Positions 1 through 8,560 of a stretch of DNA of 64,000 nt are shown one piece after another (the first letter of the stretch is position 1; each line of letters opens with the position of its first letter). The DNA is from Acidovorax soli. GTDB lineage: Bacteria; Pseudomonadota; Gammaproteobacteria; Burkholderiales; Burkholderiaceae_C. The DNA lies in NCBI RefSeq assembly GCF_900107605.1, contig NZ_FNQJ01000002.1, forward strand, positions 62,001-126,000. The letters run 5' to 3'. The notes beneath the pieces are model-generated. The model saw only the letters and a list, made by a program, of their open reading frames with translations, made no database searches and was not told the DNA's origin. A program made the translations under genes and the position numbers.

Positions 1-60
1 CATGATGAACAGGGCAATCACCCACGCAAAGATGGGACGGTCAATAAAGAACTTGGCCAT
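1..60 (-). CDS. acrB: RND efflux permease, AcrB/MexB type (N-terminal fragment)
   Basis: Only the first 20 codons lie in the window. They read MAKFFIDRPIFAWVIALFIM, the standard N-terminus of the inner-membrane proton-driven pump subunit of AcrB/MexB/TtgB tripartite efflux systems: a short cytoplasmic lead followed by the start of transmembrane helix 1. The start codon is 12 bases downstream of the stop of the adaptor gene, so the two form one operon read to the left. The substrate range cannot be judged from this fragment. Confidence 0.85.
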   Translation of the reverse strand, partial: MAKFFIDRPIFAWVIALFIM

Positions 61-72
61 GGGGATGGCTCC

Positions 73-1380
73 TTATTTCTGGCCGGCGCTGGCGGCCGCA
101 GCGGGAGCGCTGGCAGTCACAGCGGGGGCGCTAGCCGCTGACGCAGCCGCCGGAGCAGCGGCGCTGCCAGGGGCCTGCCACGGCACCGCCTTCACCGGCG
201 TGCCAGGCGGCATCATCTGCAGCTTCTGGAAGCCATCGACCATGACCTGCTCGCCTTCTTTCAGGCCTTCGAGCACGATCCACTGGTTGTTGCGCGCGGC
301 ACCCACCTTCACCGTGCGCTGGCTGGGCTTGCCGTCGGCGCCCACCACCGTGATGCGGTCGCCCTGCTGGGTGCGCGTCACGGCCTGTTGCGGCAGCGTG
401 ATGGCGTTGGCCACCTCGGCCTGCTCCAGCCGCACGCGCACATACAGGCCCGGCAGCAAATCGCCCTGGGGGTTGGGCACCTCGGCGCGCAGCGTGATCT
501 GGCCCGTGCTGGCGTCCACCGTCAGGTCCGAAAACAGCAGCTTGCCGGGGCGCGAGTACTCGCTGCCATCTTCCAGCACCACGCGCACGCTGGCCGCATC
601 GCTGCCCCCGGCGCGCTGAAGCTGGCCGTCGGCCATGGCGCGGCGCAGCTTCATCACCTCGCCTGCCGACTGGGTGAAATTGACATACACCGGATCGATC
701 TGCTGGATCACGGCCAGTTGCGTGGCCTCGCCTTGCCCCACCAGCGCGCCTTCGGTGACCAGGGCGCGGCCGATGCGGCCCGAAATCGGCGCCGTGACGC
801 TGGCGTAATTCAGGTTGATGCGCCCCGTCTGCACCGCGGCCTTGCCGGCGGCGACATCGGCCTCGGCCTGCTTGTGCGCGGCCACGGCGTTGGCGTATTC
901 CTGCTGGCTGACCGCGTTGGCGGCCAGCAGCGGCTTGTAGCGCTCTGCCAGCGCGGCGGCCTGGGTCAGGTTGGCCTGGGCCCGTGCCAGCGTGGCCTCG
1001 GCACTTTGCAGGGCTGCCGCGTAGGGGGCGGGGTCAATTGCAAAAAGTGGCTGACCGGCCTTCACGTCACTGCCTTCACGGAACAGCCGCTTTTGCAGAA
1101 TGCCGGCCGCCCGGGCCCGCACCTGGGCCACGCGCGAGGCTTCCAGGCGCCCGGGCAGTTCGGTGACCAGGCCCACATTGCCCGGCGTTGCCACGACCAC
1201 ACCCACTTCGGGTGCTGGCATGCCGCCACCGGCCGCTGCCGCTGGCGCCTCGGACTTGCCACAGGCTGCCAACAGCAATACAACGGACAGGCCACCCGCC
1301 GCAACGCCCAGGCGCACCAGCGCAGGGGACGAAGCAGAGGCAACAACGGGGGCAGTCTTGACATGGCGCAAGGCAGACAT
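73..1380 (-). CDS. acrA: RND efflux periplasmic adaptor lipoprotein (AcrA/MexA family)
   Basis: The 435-residue protein is the membrane-fusion adaptor that links the AcrB-type pump to an outer-membrane channel. A signal sequence ends in a lipobox with the lipidated cysteine at residue 40 (LLLAAC). Next come the split biotinyl-lipoyl half-motifs, a long Ala/Gln-rich helical hairpin (about residues 110-170), and the beta-barrel and membrane-proximal domains (FVNFTQS-like and PGLYVRV segments). The last 40 residues are an Ala/Pro-rich tail that is longer than in E. coli AcrA. It is the first gene of the operon, with acrB directly behind it and the acrR repressor gene divergent across a shared operator. 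The drug specificity is not predictable from sequence. Confidence 0.93.
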   Translation of the reverse strand: MSALRHVKTAPVVASASSPALVRLGVAAGGLSVVLLLAACGKSEAPAAAAGGGMPAPEVGVVVATPGNVGLVTELPGRLEASRVAQVRARAAGILQKRLFREGSDVKAGQPLFAIDPAPYAAALQSAEATLARAQANLTQAAALAERYKPLLAANAVSQQEYANAVAAHKQAEADVAAGKAAVQTGRINLNYASVTAPISGRIGRALVTEGALVGQGEATQLAVIQQIDPVYVNFTQSAGEVMKLRRAMADGQLQRAGGSDAASVRVVLEDGSEYSRPGKLLFSDLTVDASTGQITLRAEVPNPQGDLLPGLYVRVRLEQAEVANAITLPQQAVTRTQQGDRITVVGADGKPSQRTVKVGAARNNQWIVLEGLKEGEQVMVDGFQKLQMMPPGTPVKAVPWQAPGSAAAPAAASAASAPAVTASAPAAAASAGQK

Positions 1381-1491
1381 GGTGTTCCTTGGAGAAAAAG
1401 GCGCGGTGAATCCGCAGATGGAGTCAGTCTAGTGTGGCTCGGCGTTCAGCGCACAGGACCGCAGCACGGTAACGAAGTGCTGCATTAAAAC

Positions 1492-1517
1492 ATACATACA
1501 TTCAAGAATGTATGTAT
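1492..1517. promoter_or_regulatory. AcrR operator in the acrR/acrAB divergent promoter
   Basis: A perfect inverted repeat with 12-base arms (ATACATACATTC and GAATGTATGTAT) separated by AA lies between acrA and acrR. From memory, the E. coli AcrR operator is a 24-bp palindrome with arms TACATACATT and AATGTATGTA; the central 24 bp here match it except in the middle four bases. The site lies just upstream of the acrR start and about 110 bases from the acrA start, so bound repressor would cover both promoters. Family assignment of the regulator and operator support each other. Confidence 0.85.
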
Positions 1518-1553
1518 AGTGGCAAAAGCACCCCTACCAGTGAAAGGTATTCC

Positions 1554-2186
1554 ATGGCCCGCCGCACCAAGGCAGACGCACAGACCACGCGCAACAACCT
1601 GCTCGATGCTGCGGAACAATTGTTTCAATCGCGTGGCGTTTCACACACCTCCCTCAATGACATTGCGGTGGCGGCAGGTACCACGCGGGGAGCGATCTAT
1701 TGGCATTTCAAGGACAAGGCCGACCTGTTCAACGCCATGATGGAGCGCGTGACCCTGCCGCTGGAGCAGACCCTGGTGGCGGCCTATGTGGAGCAATCGC
1801 CCCACCCCGTGGCCGAGATCCGCAGCGCCATGCTGGATGCGCTGCACCTGATCGCCACCGACGCGCAGACACAGCGCGTGCTGCAAATCGCCACCCACCA
1901 GGTTGAATACACCGCCGACATGGGTGCCGTGCTGGAGCGCCATCTGAGCGTGCACGACGGCTGCGTGGCGCGCAACCATGTCGCGCTGCAAAGGGCCTTC
2001 GCCGCCCGCAGCCAGCCCCCGCCGGTGCCGCTGGACTGCGCGGCCCGGGGCCTGCAGGTGCTGATCGAGGGGCTGGTGCACCAGTGGCTGCTCAACCCCG
2101 CCGCGTTTGACCTGCAGGCCAACGGCCGGGCTGCGCTGGACGTCTACCTGACGGGTCTGGGCCTGCAGACCAGCACCCCCACCTGA
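1554..2186 (+). CDS. acrR: TetR-family repressor of the efflux pump (AcrR/TtgR type)
   Basis: The 210-residue protein begins MARRTKADAQTTRNNLLDAA, the typical AcrR/TtgR opening. The helix-turn-helix spans about residues 30-52 and includes the family motif TTRGAIYWHFKDK; the remaining helices form the ligand pocket. The start at 1554 is preferred over an in-frame ATG at 1512 because that one lies inside the operator palindrome, whereas AAAGG sits six bases before 1554. In this family, drugs or solvents bind the C-terminal domain and release DNA, derepressing acrAB. The matching operator upstream implies control of its own gene as well as the pump. Confidence 0.92.
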   Translation: MARRTKADAQTTRNNLLDAAEQLFQSRGVSHTSLNDIAVAAGTTRGAIYWHFKDKADLFNAMMERVTLPLEQTLVAAYVEQSPHPVAEIRSAMLDALHLIATDAQTQRVLQIATHQVEYTADMGAVLERHLSVHDGCVARNHVALQRAFAARSQPPPVPLDCAARGLQVLIEGLVHQWLLNPAAFDLQANGRAALDVYLTGLGLQTSTPT

Positions 2187-3413
2187 TCACTGCGCGGGGG
2201 CACCCGCCGCGTACCAGCGCCCGATCAGTGCGCGTTCAGCGTCGGTCATCTGCGTGGCATTGTTCATGGGCATGAGCTTTTGCACCACCACCTGCTGGTA
2301 AATGGCCTGGGCGTGCTGCTTCGCGCTGCCCGGCGAATCCAGGCGCAGGTTCTTCATCTGCACCTGGGCGCCATGGCACTGGGTGCAGCGCTGCTCCAGC
2401 ACCGTTTGCACGGATATATAGCCATTTTGGCCTCCAGAGATTATTCCTCCCGCGCCAGAAGCTTCTGCCGCAGGAGCAACACCGGCTGCCGGGCGCATCC
2501 ACACGATGGCGCCCACGATCACGGCCACGCCCACCAGCGCATACGGCAGCGGATTGCCGCTCTTGCCCAGCTTGTAGCCATGGCGCATCACGAAGAACTG
2601 GCGGATGGCCGCGCCTGCCAACATCATGAGGATGAGCACCAGCCAGTTCTGCGGATGGCTCCAGGCAAAGCTGTAGTGGTTGCTCAGCATGGCGAACAGC
2701 ACCGGCAGCGTGAAGTAGGTGTTGTGCACGCTGCGCTGCTTGCCACGCTTGCCGTGGATGGGGTCCACCGGCTGGCCGGCCTTGATCTGGGCCACCACCG
2801 TGCGCTGGCCGGGGATGATCCAGAAGAACACGTTGGCACTCATGGCGGTGGCGAGCATGGCGCCCACCAGCAAAAAGGCGGCACGCCCGGCAAACCAGTC
2901 GCAGGCCAGCCAGGAGGCCACGCACACCAACACGAACACCAAGGCGCCCACGATGGCGTCGCCGTTCTTCTTCTGGCCAAAGATGCGGCAGATGGCGTCG
3001 TACAGCAGCCAGAACACCACAAAGAACGCCAGCGCCACCACGATGGCCGTGGCGGGCGCCCAGTCCATGCGCGACTTGTCGATGAGGTAGGTGCTGGCGC
3101 TGTAGAGGTAGGACATGGTGAACAGCGCAAACCCGCTCATCCAGGTGCTGTAGCTCTCCCAGAAGAACCAGTGCAGGTGGCTGGGCAACCGGGGCGGCGA
3201 CACCGCGAACTTGACCGGGTGGTAGAAGCCGCCACCGTGCACGGCCCACAGCTCGCCGCTGACTCCCTGCTTTTTCAGCCCATCGTCCTCGGGCGGCGTG
3301 AGGCTGCTGTCCAGAAAGACGAAGTAGAACGACGAACCGATCCAGGCAATGGCGGTAATGACATGGACCCAGCGCAGCAACAGGTTGGCCCAGTCGAGAA
3401 GATAGCTTTCCAT
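2187..3413 (-). CDS. puuD: membrane urate hydroxylase PuuD with C-terminal cytochrome c
   Basis: PuuD oxidises urate to 5-hydroxyisourate in the inner membrane and passes electrons to a cytochrome c, unlike soluble uricase. The 408-residue protein has a multi-helix membrane domain that opens MESYLLDWANLLLRWVHVIT, and a C-terminal cytochrome c domain with the haem motif CTQCH at residues 343-347 and candidate Met ligands at 381 and 383. Between the two lies a Gly/Ala linker. Residues 323-334 of that linker appear to be encoded by an inserted short palindromic repeat. The gene is tail to tail with acrR (stops adjoin) and lies downstream of xdhC, consistent with purine catabolism. Confidence 0.93.
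   Translation of the reverse strand: MESYLLDWANLLLRWVHVITAIAWIGSSFYFVFLDSSLTPPEDDGLKKQGVSGELWAVHGGGFYHPVKFAVSPPRLPSHLHWFFWESYSTWMSGFALFTMSYLYSASTYLIDKSRMDWAPATAIVVALAFFVVFWLLYDAICRIFGQKKNGDAIVGALVFVLVCVASWLACDWFAGRAAFLLVGAMLATAMSANVFFWIIPGQRTVVAQIKAGQPVDPIHGKRGKQRSVHNTYFTLPVLFAMLSNHYSFAWSHPQNWLVLILMMLAGAAIRQFFVMRHGYKLGKSGNPLPYALVGVAVIVGAIVWMRPAAGVAPAAEASGAGGIISGGQNGYISVQTVLEQRCTQCHGAQVQMKNLRLDSPGSAKQHAQAIYQQVVVQKLMPMNNATQMTDAERALIGRWYAAGAPAQ
2412..2447. repeat. short palindromic repeat inserted in frame in puuD
   Basis: This stretch contains ATAGCCATTTTGGCCTCCAG, half of a short repeat type that I recall as common between genes in Comamonadaceae (TAGC...GGCC...). It is translated in frame as the linker between the membrane and cytochrome domains of PuuD. 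Related copies are proposed at 22004, 34396, 58361 and 60062. Membership rests on visual similarity only. Confidence 0.4.
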
Positions 3414-3598
3414 GTCTCAACCCTGGCAGCGCCGGCGCGCTGCGTTGCAAACCTGCTCACCACTGCGGGCGCTCTGAGCAGACAAAAGGGGCCGCGCACC
3501 GTGGCAGACATCTGCCGGGGCACCGCTGCGACCCAGACACCTTGCGGTTCGGCACAAAGTGTAAGCAGGAATTTTTCCCGGCTGCGCCCAAACCCGCT

Positions 3599-4438
3599 TC
3601 ATCGACCGCTGCAATGGCGCCTGAAAGCTGTTCGCGCCCCCTGCAAGGTCTGCAGCAGCTGCGCGGCCACGGCCACCGCAATCACCTCGGGCTCCTTGCC
3701 CACGATGCCCGGCACCCCGATGGGGCAAGCCACCTGCGCCAGCTCTTGCGGCGTGAAGCCCCGCCCGTGCAGCCGGCTCGCAAACGTGGCCCATTTGGTC
3801 TGGCTGCCGATCAGCCCGATGAAGGGCAGATCACCCTGGGTGCGCTGGCGCTGCAGGCACGCCGCCACCACGTCCAGGTCTTCGGCATGGCTGAAGCTCA
3901 TGACCAGCACGCGGCTGCCCGCTGCCAGACGCGGCACCGCCAGATGCACCGGCTCGGAATGCTCGCACACCACATCGCCCGGCGGATGGGCAGGAAAGAC
4001 ACCATCGCGGCTGTCGATCCAGGTCAGCGCAAACGGCAGCGGCGCCAGCACACGCGCCAGCGCATGGCCCACATGCCCGCCGCCAAACAGGGCCACCGGG
4101 TGGCGCACGCCGGCCAGGCGCTGCTGCAGGCCTGCCCCATCCTGCGCCCCCACCAACGCAAATCGCAGGTGCATCACGCCGCCACAGCACTGACCGAGGG
4201 CAGGCCCCAGTGCGTAACGCAGCTGCGGCGCCCCCAGCCCCCCGCGCAGCCTGCGCCGGGCTTCGGCAATGGCCTGGTGCTCGATATGCCCGCCACCGAC
4301 CGAGCCCACCAGCTTGTCTTCAAAAACCGACATCCACGCCCCCACTTCCCGCGGGGTAGAGCCTTGTGTAGACTCCACGGTCACCAAACAGGCCGGTGCA
4401 GCCTTCAGGCCCTCCAGCAGCAACAGCAGATCAGCCAC
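3599..4438 (-). CDS. xdhC: xanthine dehydrogenase accessory protein XdhC
   Basis: XdhC binds molybdenum cofactor, promotes its sulfuration and delivers it to xanthine dehydrogenase. The 279-residue protein shows the N-terminal XdhC/CoxI motif (GSTPREVGAWM, then VGGGHIEHQAI) and a C-terminal Rossmann-like domain (ALFGGGHVGHALARVL, then GLIGSQTKWA). XdhA and XdhB are not in the window, so the large enzyme subunits must be encoded elsewhere. The gene lies 185 bases upstream of puuD on the same strand, and XDH makes the urate used by PuuD. Nothing recognisable was seen in the gap between the two genes. Confidence 0.92.
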   Translation of the reverse strand: MADLLLLLEGLKAAPACLVTVESTQGSTPREVGAWMSVFEDKLVGSVGGGHIEHQAIAEARRRLRGGLGAPQLRYALGPALGQCCGGVMHLRFALVGAQDGAGLQQRLAGVRHPVALFGGGHVGHALARVLAPLPFALTWIDSRDGVFPAHPPGDVVCEHSEPVHLAVPRLAAGSRVLVMSFSHAEDLDVVAACLQRQRTQGDLPFIGLIGSQTKWATFASRLHGRGFTPQELAQVACPIGVPGIVGKEPEVIAVAVAAQLLQTLQGARTAFRRHCSGR

Positions 4439-4515
4439 GGCAAACTTCCCACAGGTTCATTGCACTCCCATGCACAGCGCGCATGCATCGTGCCCACCAG
4501 CATAGCGACAACACC

Positions 4516-5049
4516 ATGCCCCCCACCTCGCTCCAACGCTCTTCCCGAACGGGTCGTCACTGGCTCCTGGCCAGCCTCATGGCGGCCGTTGGCGCCATCC
4601 TTGCCGCCTGCAAGTCCACCCCTGTCAACGTGCCCCCGCCTCCCGAAAGCCGCTTGCCCAGCGACGATGCTGCGGCGCATTCACTGGGCAAATCGGTAAC
4701 ACCCGGCCCCTCAGCGGCCAGCACCGCGCGGGCCTATCGCCGCGATGCGGCAACCCACCTCTACAACCAGAACAACCAGCGGGTTTTCAAGGGCAAGCTC
4801 CCGCCCCTGCTGTACGCCATTGGGGTGCTGGAAGTGGACATCGACCGCAGCGGCCGCATCACCAAATTGCACTGGATGCGCGCCCCGCGCCATGCCCCCG
4901 AAGTGGTGGCCGAGATCGAGCGCACCGTGCGTGCCGCCGCACCGTTCCCGGTACCCGCCCGCATGGGCCGCGTCACCTATACCGACACCTGGCTGTGGGA
5001 CAAGAGCGGGCATTTCCAGCTGGATACCCTGACCGAAGGTCAGCTTTAA
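4516..5049 (+). CDS. TonB-C-like putative lipoprotein
   Basis: This 177-residue protein has a basic N-terminus, a hydrophobic segment and a lipobox (AILAAC) with the cysteine at residue 32, so it is probably a lipoprotein. A Pro/Ser-rich linker leads to a C-terminal domain (about residues 95-165) resembling the TonB C-terminal fold: LEVDIDRSGRITKLHWMRAP, then a helix and a final strand. A lipid anchor in place of the usual N-terminal membrane helix is odd for an energy transducer, and no ExbB/ExbD or receptor gene is nearby. The start at 4516 puts the signal sequence at the N-terminus; an in-frame ATG at 4396 would add 40 unrelated residues. The function is unknown. Confidence 0.75.
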   Translation: MPPTSLQRSSRTGRHWLLASLMAAVGAILAACKSTPVNVPPPPESRLPSDDAAAHSLGKSVTPGPSAASTARAYRRDAATHLYNQNNQRVFKGKLPPLLYAIGVLEVDIDRSGRITKLHWMRAPRHAPEVVAEIERTVRAAAPFPVPARMGRVTYTDTWLWDKSGHFQLDTLTEGQL

Positions 5050-5138
5050 GGACATCCCCCCGGAGGCGCTGCGCGCCTTTCCTGGGGCGTGCCAGCTTCG
5101 GCGGGTAGTTCTCATATCACTGCACAGTCATACGCTCA

Positions 5139-5489
5139 TCACGACCCCCGGTAGGTCGAATAGCTCCAGGGGCTCACCAGCAGCGGCACGTGGTAATGCT
5201 GGTCGGCATGGGCGATACCGAAGTCCAGGTTCACCTGGTTCAAGAAATTGGGTTCGGGCAGTACCACGCCCCGGGCCTTGAAGTACCCCGCCACGCCAAA
5301 ACGCAGCCGGTAGGTGCCAGCGCACAGGCTGGCGTTGTCCAACAGCGGCGCATCGGTGCGGCCATCGTGGTTGAGCACCAGCCGCCGGATCAGCGTGGCC
5401 TCGTCACCCCGGGTGAAAAACAGCGACACCTCCATGCCAGCCGCGGGGCAGCCATGCATGGTGTCCAGAACGTGGGTGCTCAAGCCCAT
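5139..5489 (-). CDS. uraH: 5-hydroxyisourate hydrolase (transthyretin-like)
   Basis: HIU hydrolase opens the 5-hydroxyisourate made by PuuD to give OHCU. The 116-residue protein has the family N-terminal motif LSTHVLDTMHG with the catalytic His near residue 6, and ends in the signature YRGS. The start at 5489 gives the usual length of about 115 residues. The gene is read away from puuE, with a 277-base gap between their starts. Confidence 0.95.
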   Translation of the reverse strand: MGLSTHVLDTMHGCPAAGMEVSLFFTRGDEATLIRRLVLNHDGRTDAPLLDNASLCAGTYRLRFGVAGYFKARGVVLPEPNFLNQVNLDFGIAHADQHYHVPLLVSPWSYSTYRGS

Positions 5490-5766
5490 GGGGAAATCTC
5501 CTGAAGGTGGGAAGCCGGCACGGGATACCACAGCCGGCGCCCAAAGTGTAGGCACTGCGGGTCGCGCCACCCCGCATCGGGCCCATGGAATTTTCGCCGA
5601 CCAGCCCCAGCGCCAAGGCATGGATGCCTGCCGGCGCAGCCCACTGCTTCAACCCGACGCCCGGCTGGCCGGTGATTTGCATGCCTCGGGACACGGGTAT
5701 CCCGCCCGCCATTCGGCGGCGATACTGCCAGGCAACGCATGATTTCCCACCCCTTTGCCCCCGTCC

Positions 5767-6717
5767 ATGATCTACGACTCCACCCTGCCTTACCCGCGCG
5801 ACCTGATCGGCTACGGCAAGAACCCGCCCCACCCGCGTTGGCCCGGCGGCGCCCGCATTGCAGTGCAGTTTGTGCTGAACTACGAAGAAGGGGGCGAGAA
5901 CGCCGTGCTGCACGGCGATGCGGGCAGCGAGCAGTTTTTGTCGGAAATGTTCAACCCCGCCAGCTACCCCGAGCGGCACATGAGCATGGAAGGCATCTAC
6001 GAATACGGTTCGCGTGCCGGGGTGTGGCGCATCCTGCGCGCGTTTGAAAAGCGCAAGCTGCCGCTCACGGTGTTCGGCGTATCGACGGCGCTGCAGCGCC
6101 ACCCCGGGCTCACGGCCGCTTTCGTGGAGCTGGGCCACGAGATCGCCTGCCATGGCCTCAAGTGGATCCACTACCAGCACATGCCCGAGGAAATCGAGCG
6201 CGCCCACATGCAGCAGGCCATGGAAATCATCGAACGCCTGACTGGAGAGCGGGCCCTGGGCTGGTACACCGGCCGCGACAGCCCCAACACCCGCCGCCTG
6301 GTGGCCGACCATGGCGGCTTTGCCTACGACAGCGACTACTACGGCGACGACCTGCCCTTCTGGATGAAGGTGCGGCGCACCGACGGCACGGCGGTGCCCC
6401 AGCTCATCGTGCCCTACACGCTGGATTGCAACGACATGCGCTTTGCCCTGCCCCAGGGCTACTCGCACGCCGACCCGTTTTTCCAGTACCTCAGGGACAC
6501 ATTCGATGCCCTGTATGCCGAGGGCGACCCGGCCGGCGACGACGCCCCCAAGATGATGAGCGTCGGCATGCACTGCCGCCTGCTGGGCCGCCCCGGGCGC
6601 ATCACGGCGCTGCAGCGTTTTCTGGACCACATCGCGCAGCACGACAAGGTGTGGGTGGCCCGGCGCATCGACATTGCGCGCCACTGGGCGCAGCACCACC
6701 CAGCGCCTGCGCCATGA
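5767..6717 (+). CDS. puuE: allantoinase, polysaccharide-deacetylase type (PuuE)
   Basis: PuuE hydrolyses allantoin to allantoate and is unrelated to the amidohydrolase-type allantoinase AllB. The 316-residue protein shows the NodB-like fold: NYEEGGENAVLHGD near the N-terminus, MEGIYEYGSRAGVWR, then GHEIACHGLKWIHYQ and GWYTGRDSPNTRRL. The start at MIYDSTLPYPRD matches family N-termini and drops four residues of the longer frame. It is the first gene of a rightward run with the uraD-allC fusion and the M20 hydrolase. The 277-base gap shared with uraH probably holds divergent promoters, but no clear operator was found there. Confidence 0.93.
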   Translation: MIYDSTLPYPRDLIGYGKNPPHPRWPGGARIAVQFVLNYEEGGENAVLHGDAGSEQFLSEMFNPASYPERHMSMEGIYEYGSRAGVWRILRAFEKRKLPLTVFGVSTALQRHPGLTAAFVELGHEIACHGLKWIHYQHMPEEIERAHMQQAMEIIERLTGERALGWYTGRDSPNTRRLVADHGGFAYDSDYYGDDLPFWMKVRRTDGTAVPQLIVPYTLDCNDMRFALPQGYSHADPFFQYLRDTFDALYAEGDPAGDDAPKMMSVGMHCRLLGRPGRITALQRFLDHIAQHDKVWVARRIDIARHWAQHHPAPAP

Positions 6718-6781
6718 GCCCAATTGACATCCAGCGCTTACCTCATAAGCGAAAGCAGATCACTTTGTAAAAGCCAACACC

Positions 6782-8560
6782 ATGCCCCTGACTCTGGAAC
6801 AACTCAACACCGCCAGCGCGGCTGATGCCCTGCAATGGCTGGACGGACTGTACGAACACTCGCCCTGGATTGCCGAGCAGGCGCTGGCGCGGCGGCCTTT
6901 TCGCTCGCTGGCCCACCTGAAGCACGCCATGGCGCAAGCCGTGCGCACCGCCCATGCTGACGTGCAGCTGGAACTGATCCGTGCCCACCCCGAACTCGCA
7001 GGCAAGGCCATGGTGGCCCAAAGCCTCACGGCAGAATCCACCCACGAGCAGAGCAAGGCGGGCCTGACGCAGTGCACGCCCGAGGAGTTGGAGCACATCC
7101 AGCAGCTCAATGCCGCATACAACGAGCGCTTCGGCTTCCCCTTCATCCTGGCCGTCCGCGGGCCGCGCGGCACGGGCCTGGCCCAGCGCGAGATCATCGA
7201 CACCTTTGCCCGGCGGCTCGATAACCACCCCGAGTTCGAGCGGGCCGAGGCCCTGCGCAACATCCACCGCATTGCCGAGATCCGCCTGAACGACAAGTTC
7301 GGCGCCGAGCCCCTGCTGGGCGGCGACGTGTGGGACTGGCAAGAGCAACTGGCCGAACACTCCGACCCCGGCTTTGCCGAAAAGGGCCAGCTCACCGTCA
7401 CCTACCTCACCGACGCGCACCGCGCCTGTGCGCAGCGCATCGGCCAATGGATGCGCGCGTGCGGTTTTGACAGCGTGGAGACCGATGCCGTGGGCAATGT
7501 GGTGGGCCGCTACCACGGCGCGCAGCCCGCAGCCAAATACCTCATGAGCGGATCGCACTACGACACGGTGCGCAACGGCGGCAAGTACGACGGGCGCCTG
7601 GGTATCTTTGTGCCCATGGCCTGCGTGCGCGAACTGCACCGCGCGGGCCAGCGCCTGCCGTTTGGCATCGAGGTGGTGGCGTTTGCGGAGGAAGAAGGCC
7701 AGCGCTACAAAGCCACCTTCCTCGGCTCGGGTGCGCTCATCGGGCACTTCAACCCCGCCTGGCTGGACCAGAAGGATGCCGACGGCATCACCATGCGCGC
7801 GGCCATGCAGCATGCGGGCCTGTGCATCGACGACATAGCACAGCTCCAGCGCGACCCGGCGCAGTACCTGGGCTTCATCGAAGTGCACATCGAGCAGGGC
7901 CCGGTACTCAACGGGCTGGACCTGCCCCTGGGCGTGGTCACCTCCATCAACGGCGGTGTGCGCTTTGTGGCCGAGATGATCGGCACCGCCAGCCACGCTG
8001 GCACCACCCCCATGGACAGCCGCCGCGACGCCGCCGTGGCCGTGGCCGAACTGGCGCTGTATGTGGAGCAGCGCGCCGCGCAGGATGGCGACGCGGTGGG
8101 CACCATCGGCCTGCTGAATGTGCCCGGAGGCTCCATCAACGTGGTGCCGGGGCGCTGCAGCTTTTCACTGGACTTGCGCGCCCCTACCGACGCCCAGCGT
8201 GACGCCCTGGTGCGCGACGTGCTCGATGCGCTGGCGCGCATTGCCCAGCGGCGCGGCCTGCGCTACACGCTGGAAGAATCCATGCGCGCCGCCGCAGCGC
8301 CCAGCGCCCCTGCCCTGCAGCACCACTGGGAACGCGCCGTGGATGCCTTGGGACTGCCCGTCTTTCGCATGCCCAGCGGTGCCGGGCATGACGCCATGAA
8401 GCTGCATGAAATCATGCCGCAGGCCATGCTGTTCGTGCGCGGGCAAAACTCCGGCATCAGCCACAACCCGCTCGAATCCACCACCCACAACGACATGCAG
8501 CTGGCCGTGGACGCCTTCACCCAGGTGCTGCACCAGCTGGCCGAGGAATATCAACCATGA
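6782..8560 (+). CDS. fused OHCU decarboxylase / allantoate amidohydrolase
   Basis: Two enzymes of urate breakdown are joined in 592 residues. Residues 1-175 are an OHCU decarboxylase (UraD) with the motif HPELAGK at 69-75, which turns OHCU into S-allantoin. Residues 185-592 are an M20-family allantoate amidohydrolase (AllC): metal-site motifs GSHYDTV at 257-263, GGKYDGRLG around 270, EEEG at 303-306 and IEQGPVL. The two steps flank the reaction of PuuE, whose gene is immediately upstream. No frameshift or stop lies at the junction, so this is a true fusion. The stop overlaps the next start by four bases (ATGA), implying translational coupling. Confidence 0.9.
   Translation: MPLTLEQLNTASAADALQWLDGLYEHSPWIAEQALARRPFRSLAHLKHAMAQAVRTAHADVQLELIRAHPELAGKAMVAQSLTAESTHEQSKAGLTQCTPEELEHIQQLNAAYNERFGFPFILAVRGPRGTGLAQREIIDTFARRLDNHPEFERAEALRNIHRIAEIRLNDKFGAEPLLGGDVWDWQEQLAEHSDPGFAEKGQLTVTYLTDAHRACAQRIGQWMRACGFDSVETDAVGNVVGRYHGAQPAAKYLMSGSHYDTVRNGGKYDGRLGIFVPMACVRELHRAGQRLPFGIEVVAFAEEEGQRYKATFLGSGALIGHFNPAWLDQKDADGITMRAAMQHAGLCIDDIAQLQRDPAQYLGFIEVHIEQGPVLNGLDLPLGVVTSINGGVRFVAEMIGTASHAGTTPMDSRRDAAVAVAELALYVEQRAAQDGDAVGTIGLLNVPGGSINVVPGRCSFSLDLRAPTDAQRDALVRDVLDALARIAQRRGLRYTLEESMRAAAAPSAPALQHHWERAVDALGLPVFRMPSGAGHDAMKLHEIMPQAMLFVRGQNSGISHNPLESTTHNDMQLAVDAFTQVLHQLAEEYQP

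Noticed and set aside
1512-1553. Upstream ATG for acrR
   Set aside because: It lies within the operator palindrome and lacks a ribosome site; the ATG at 1554 matches the family N-terminus.
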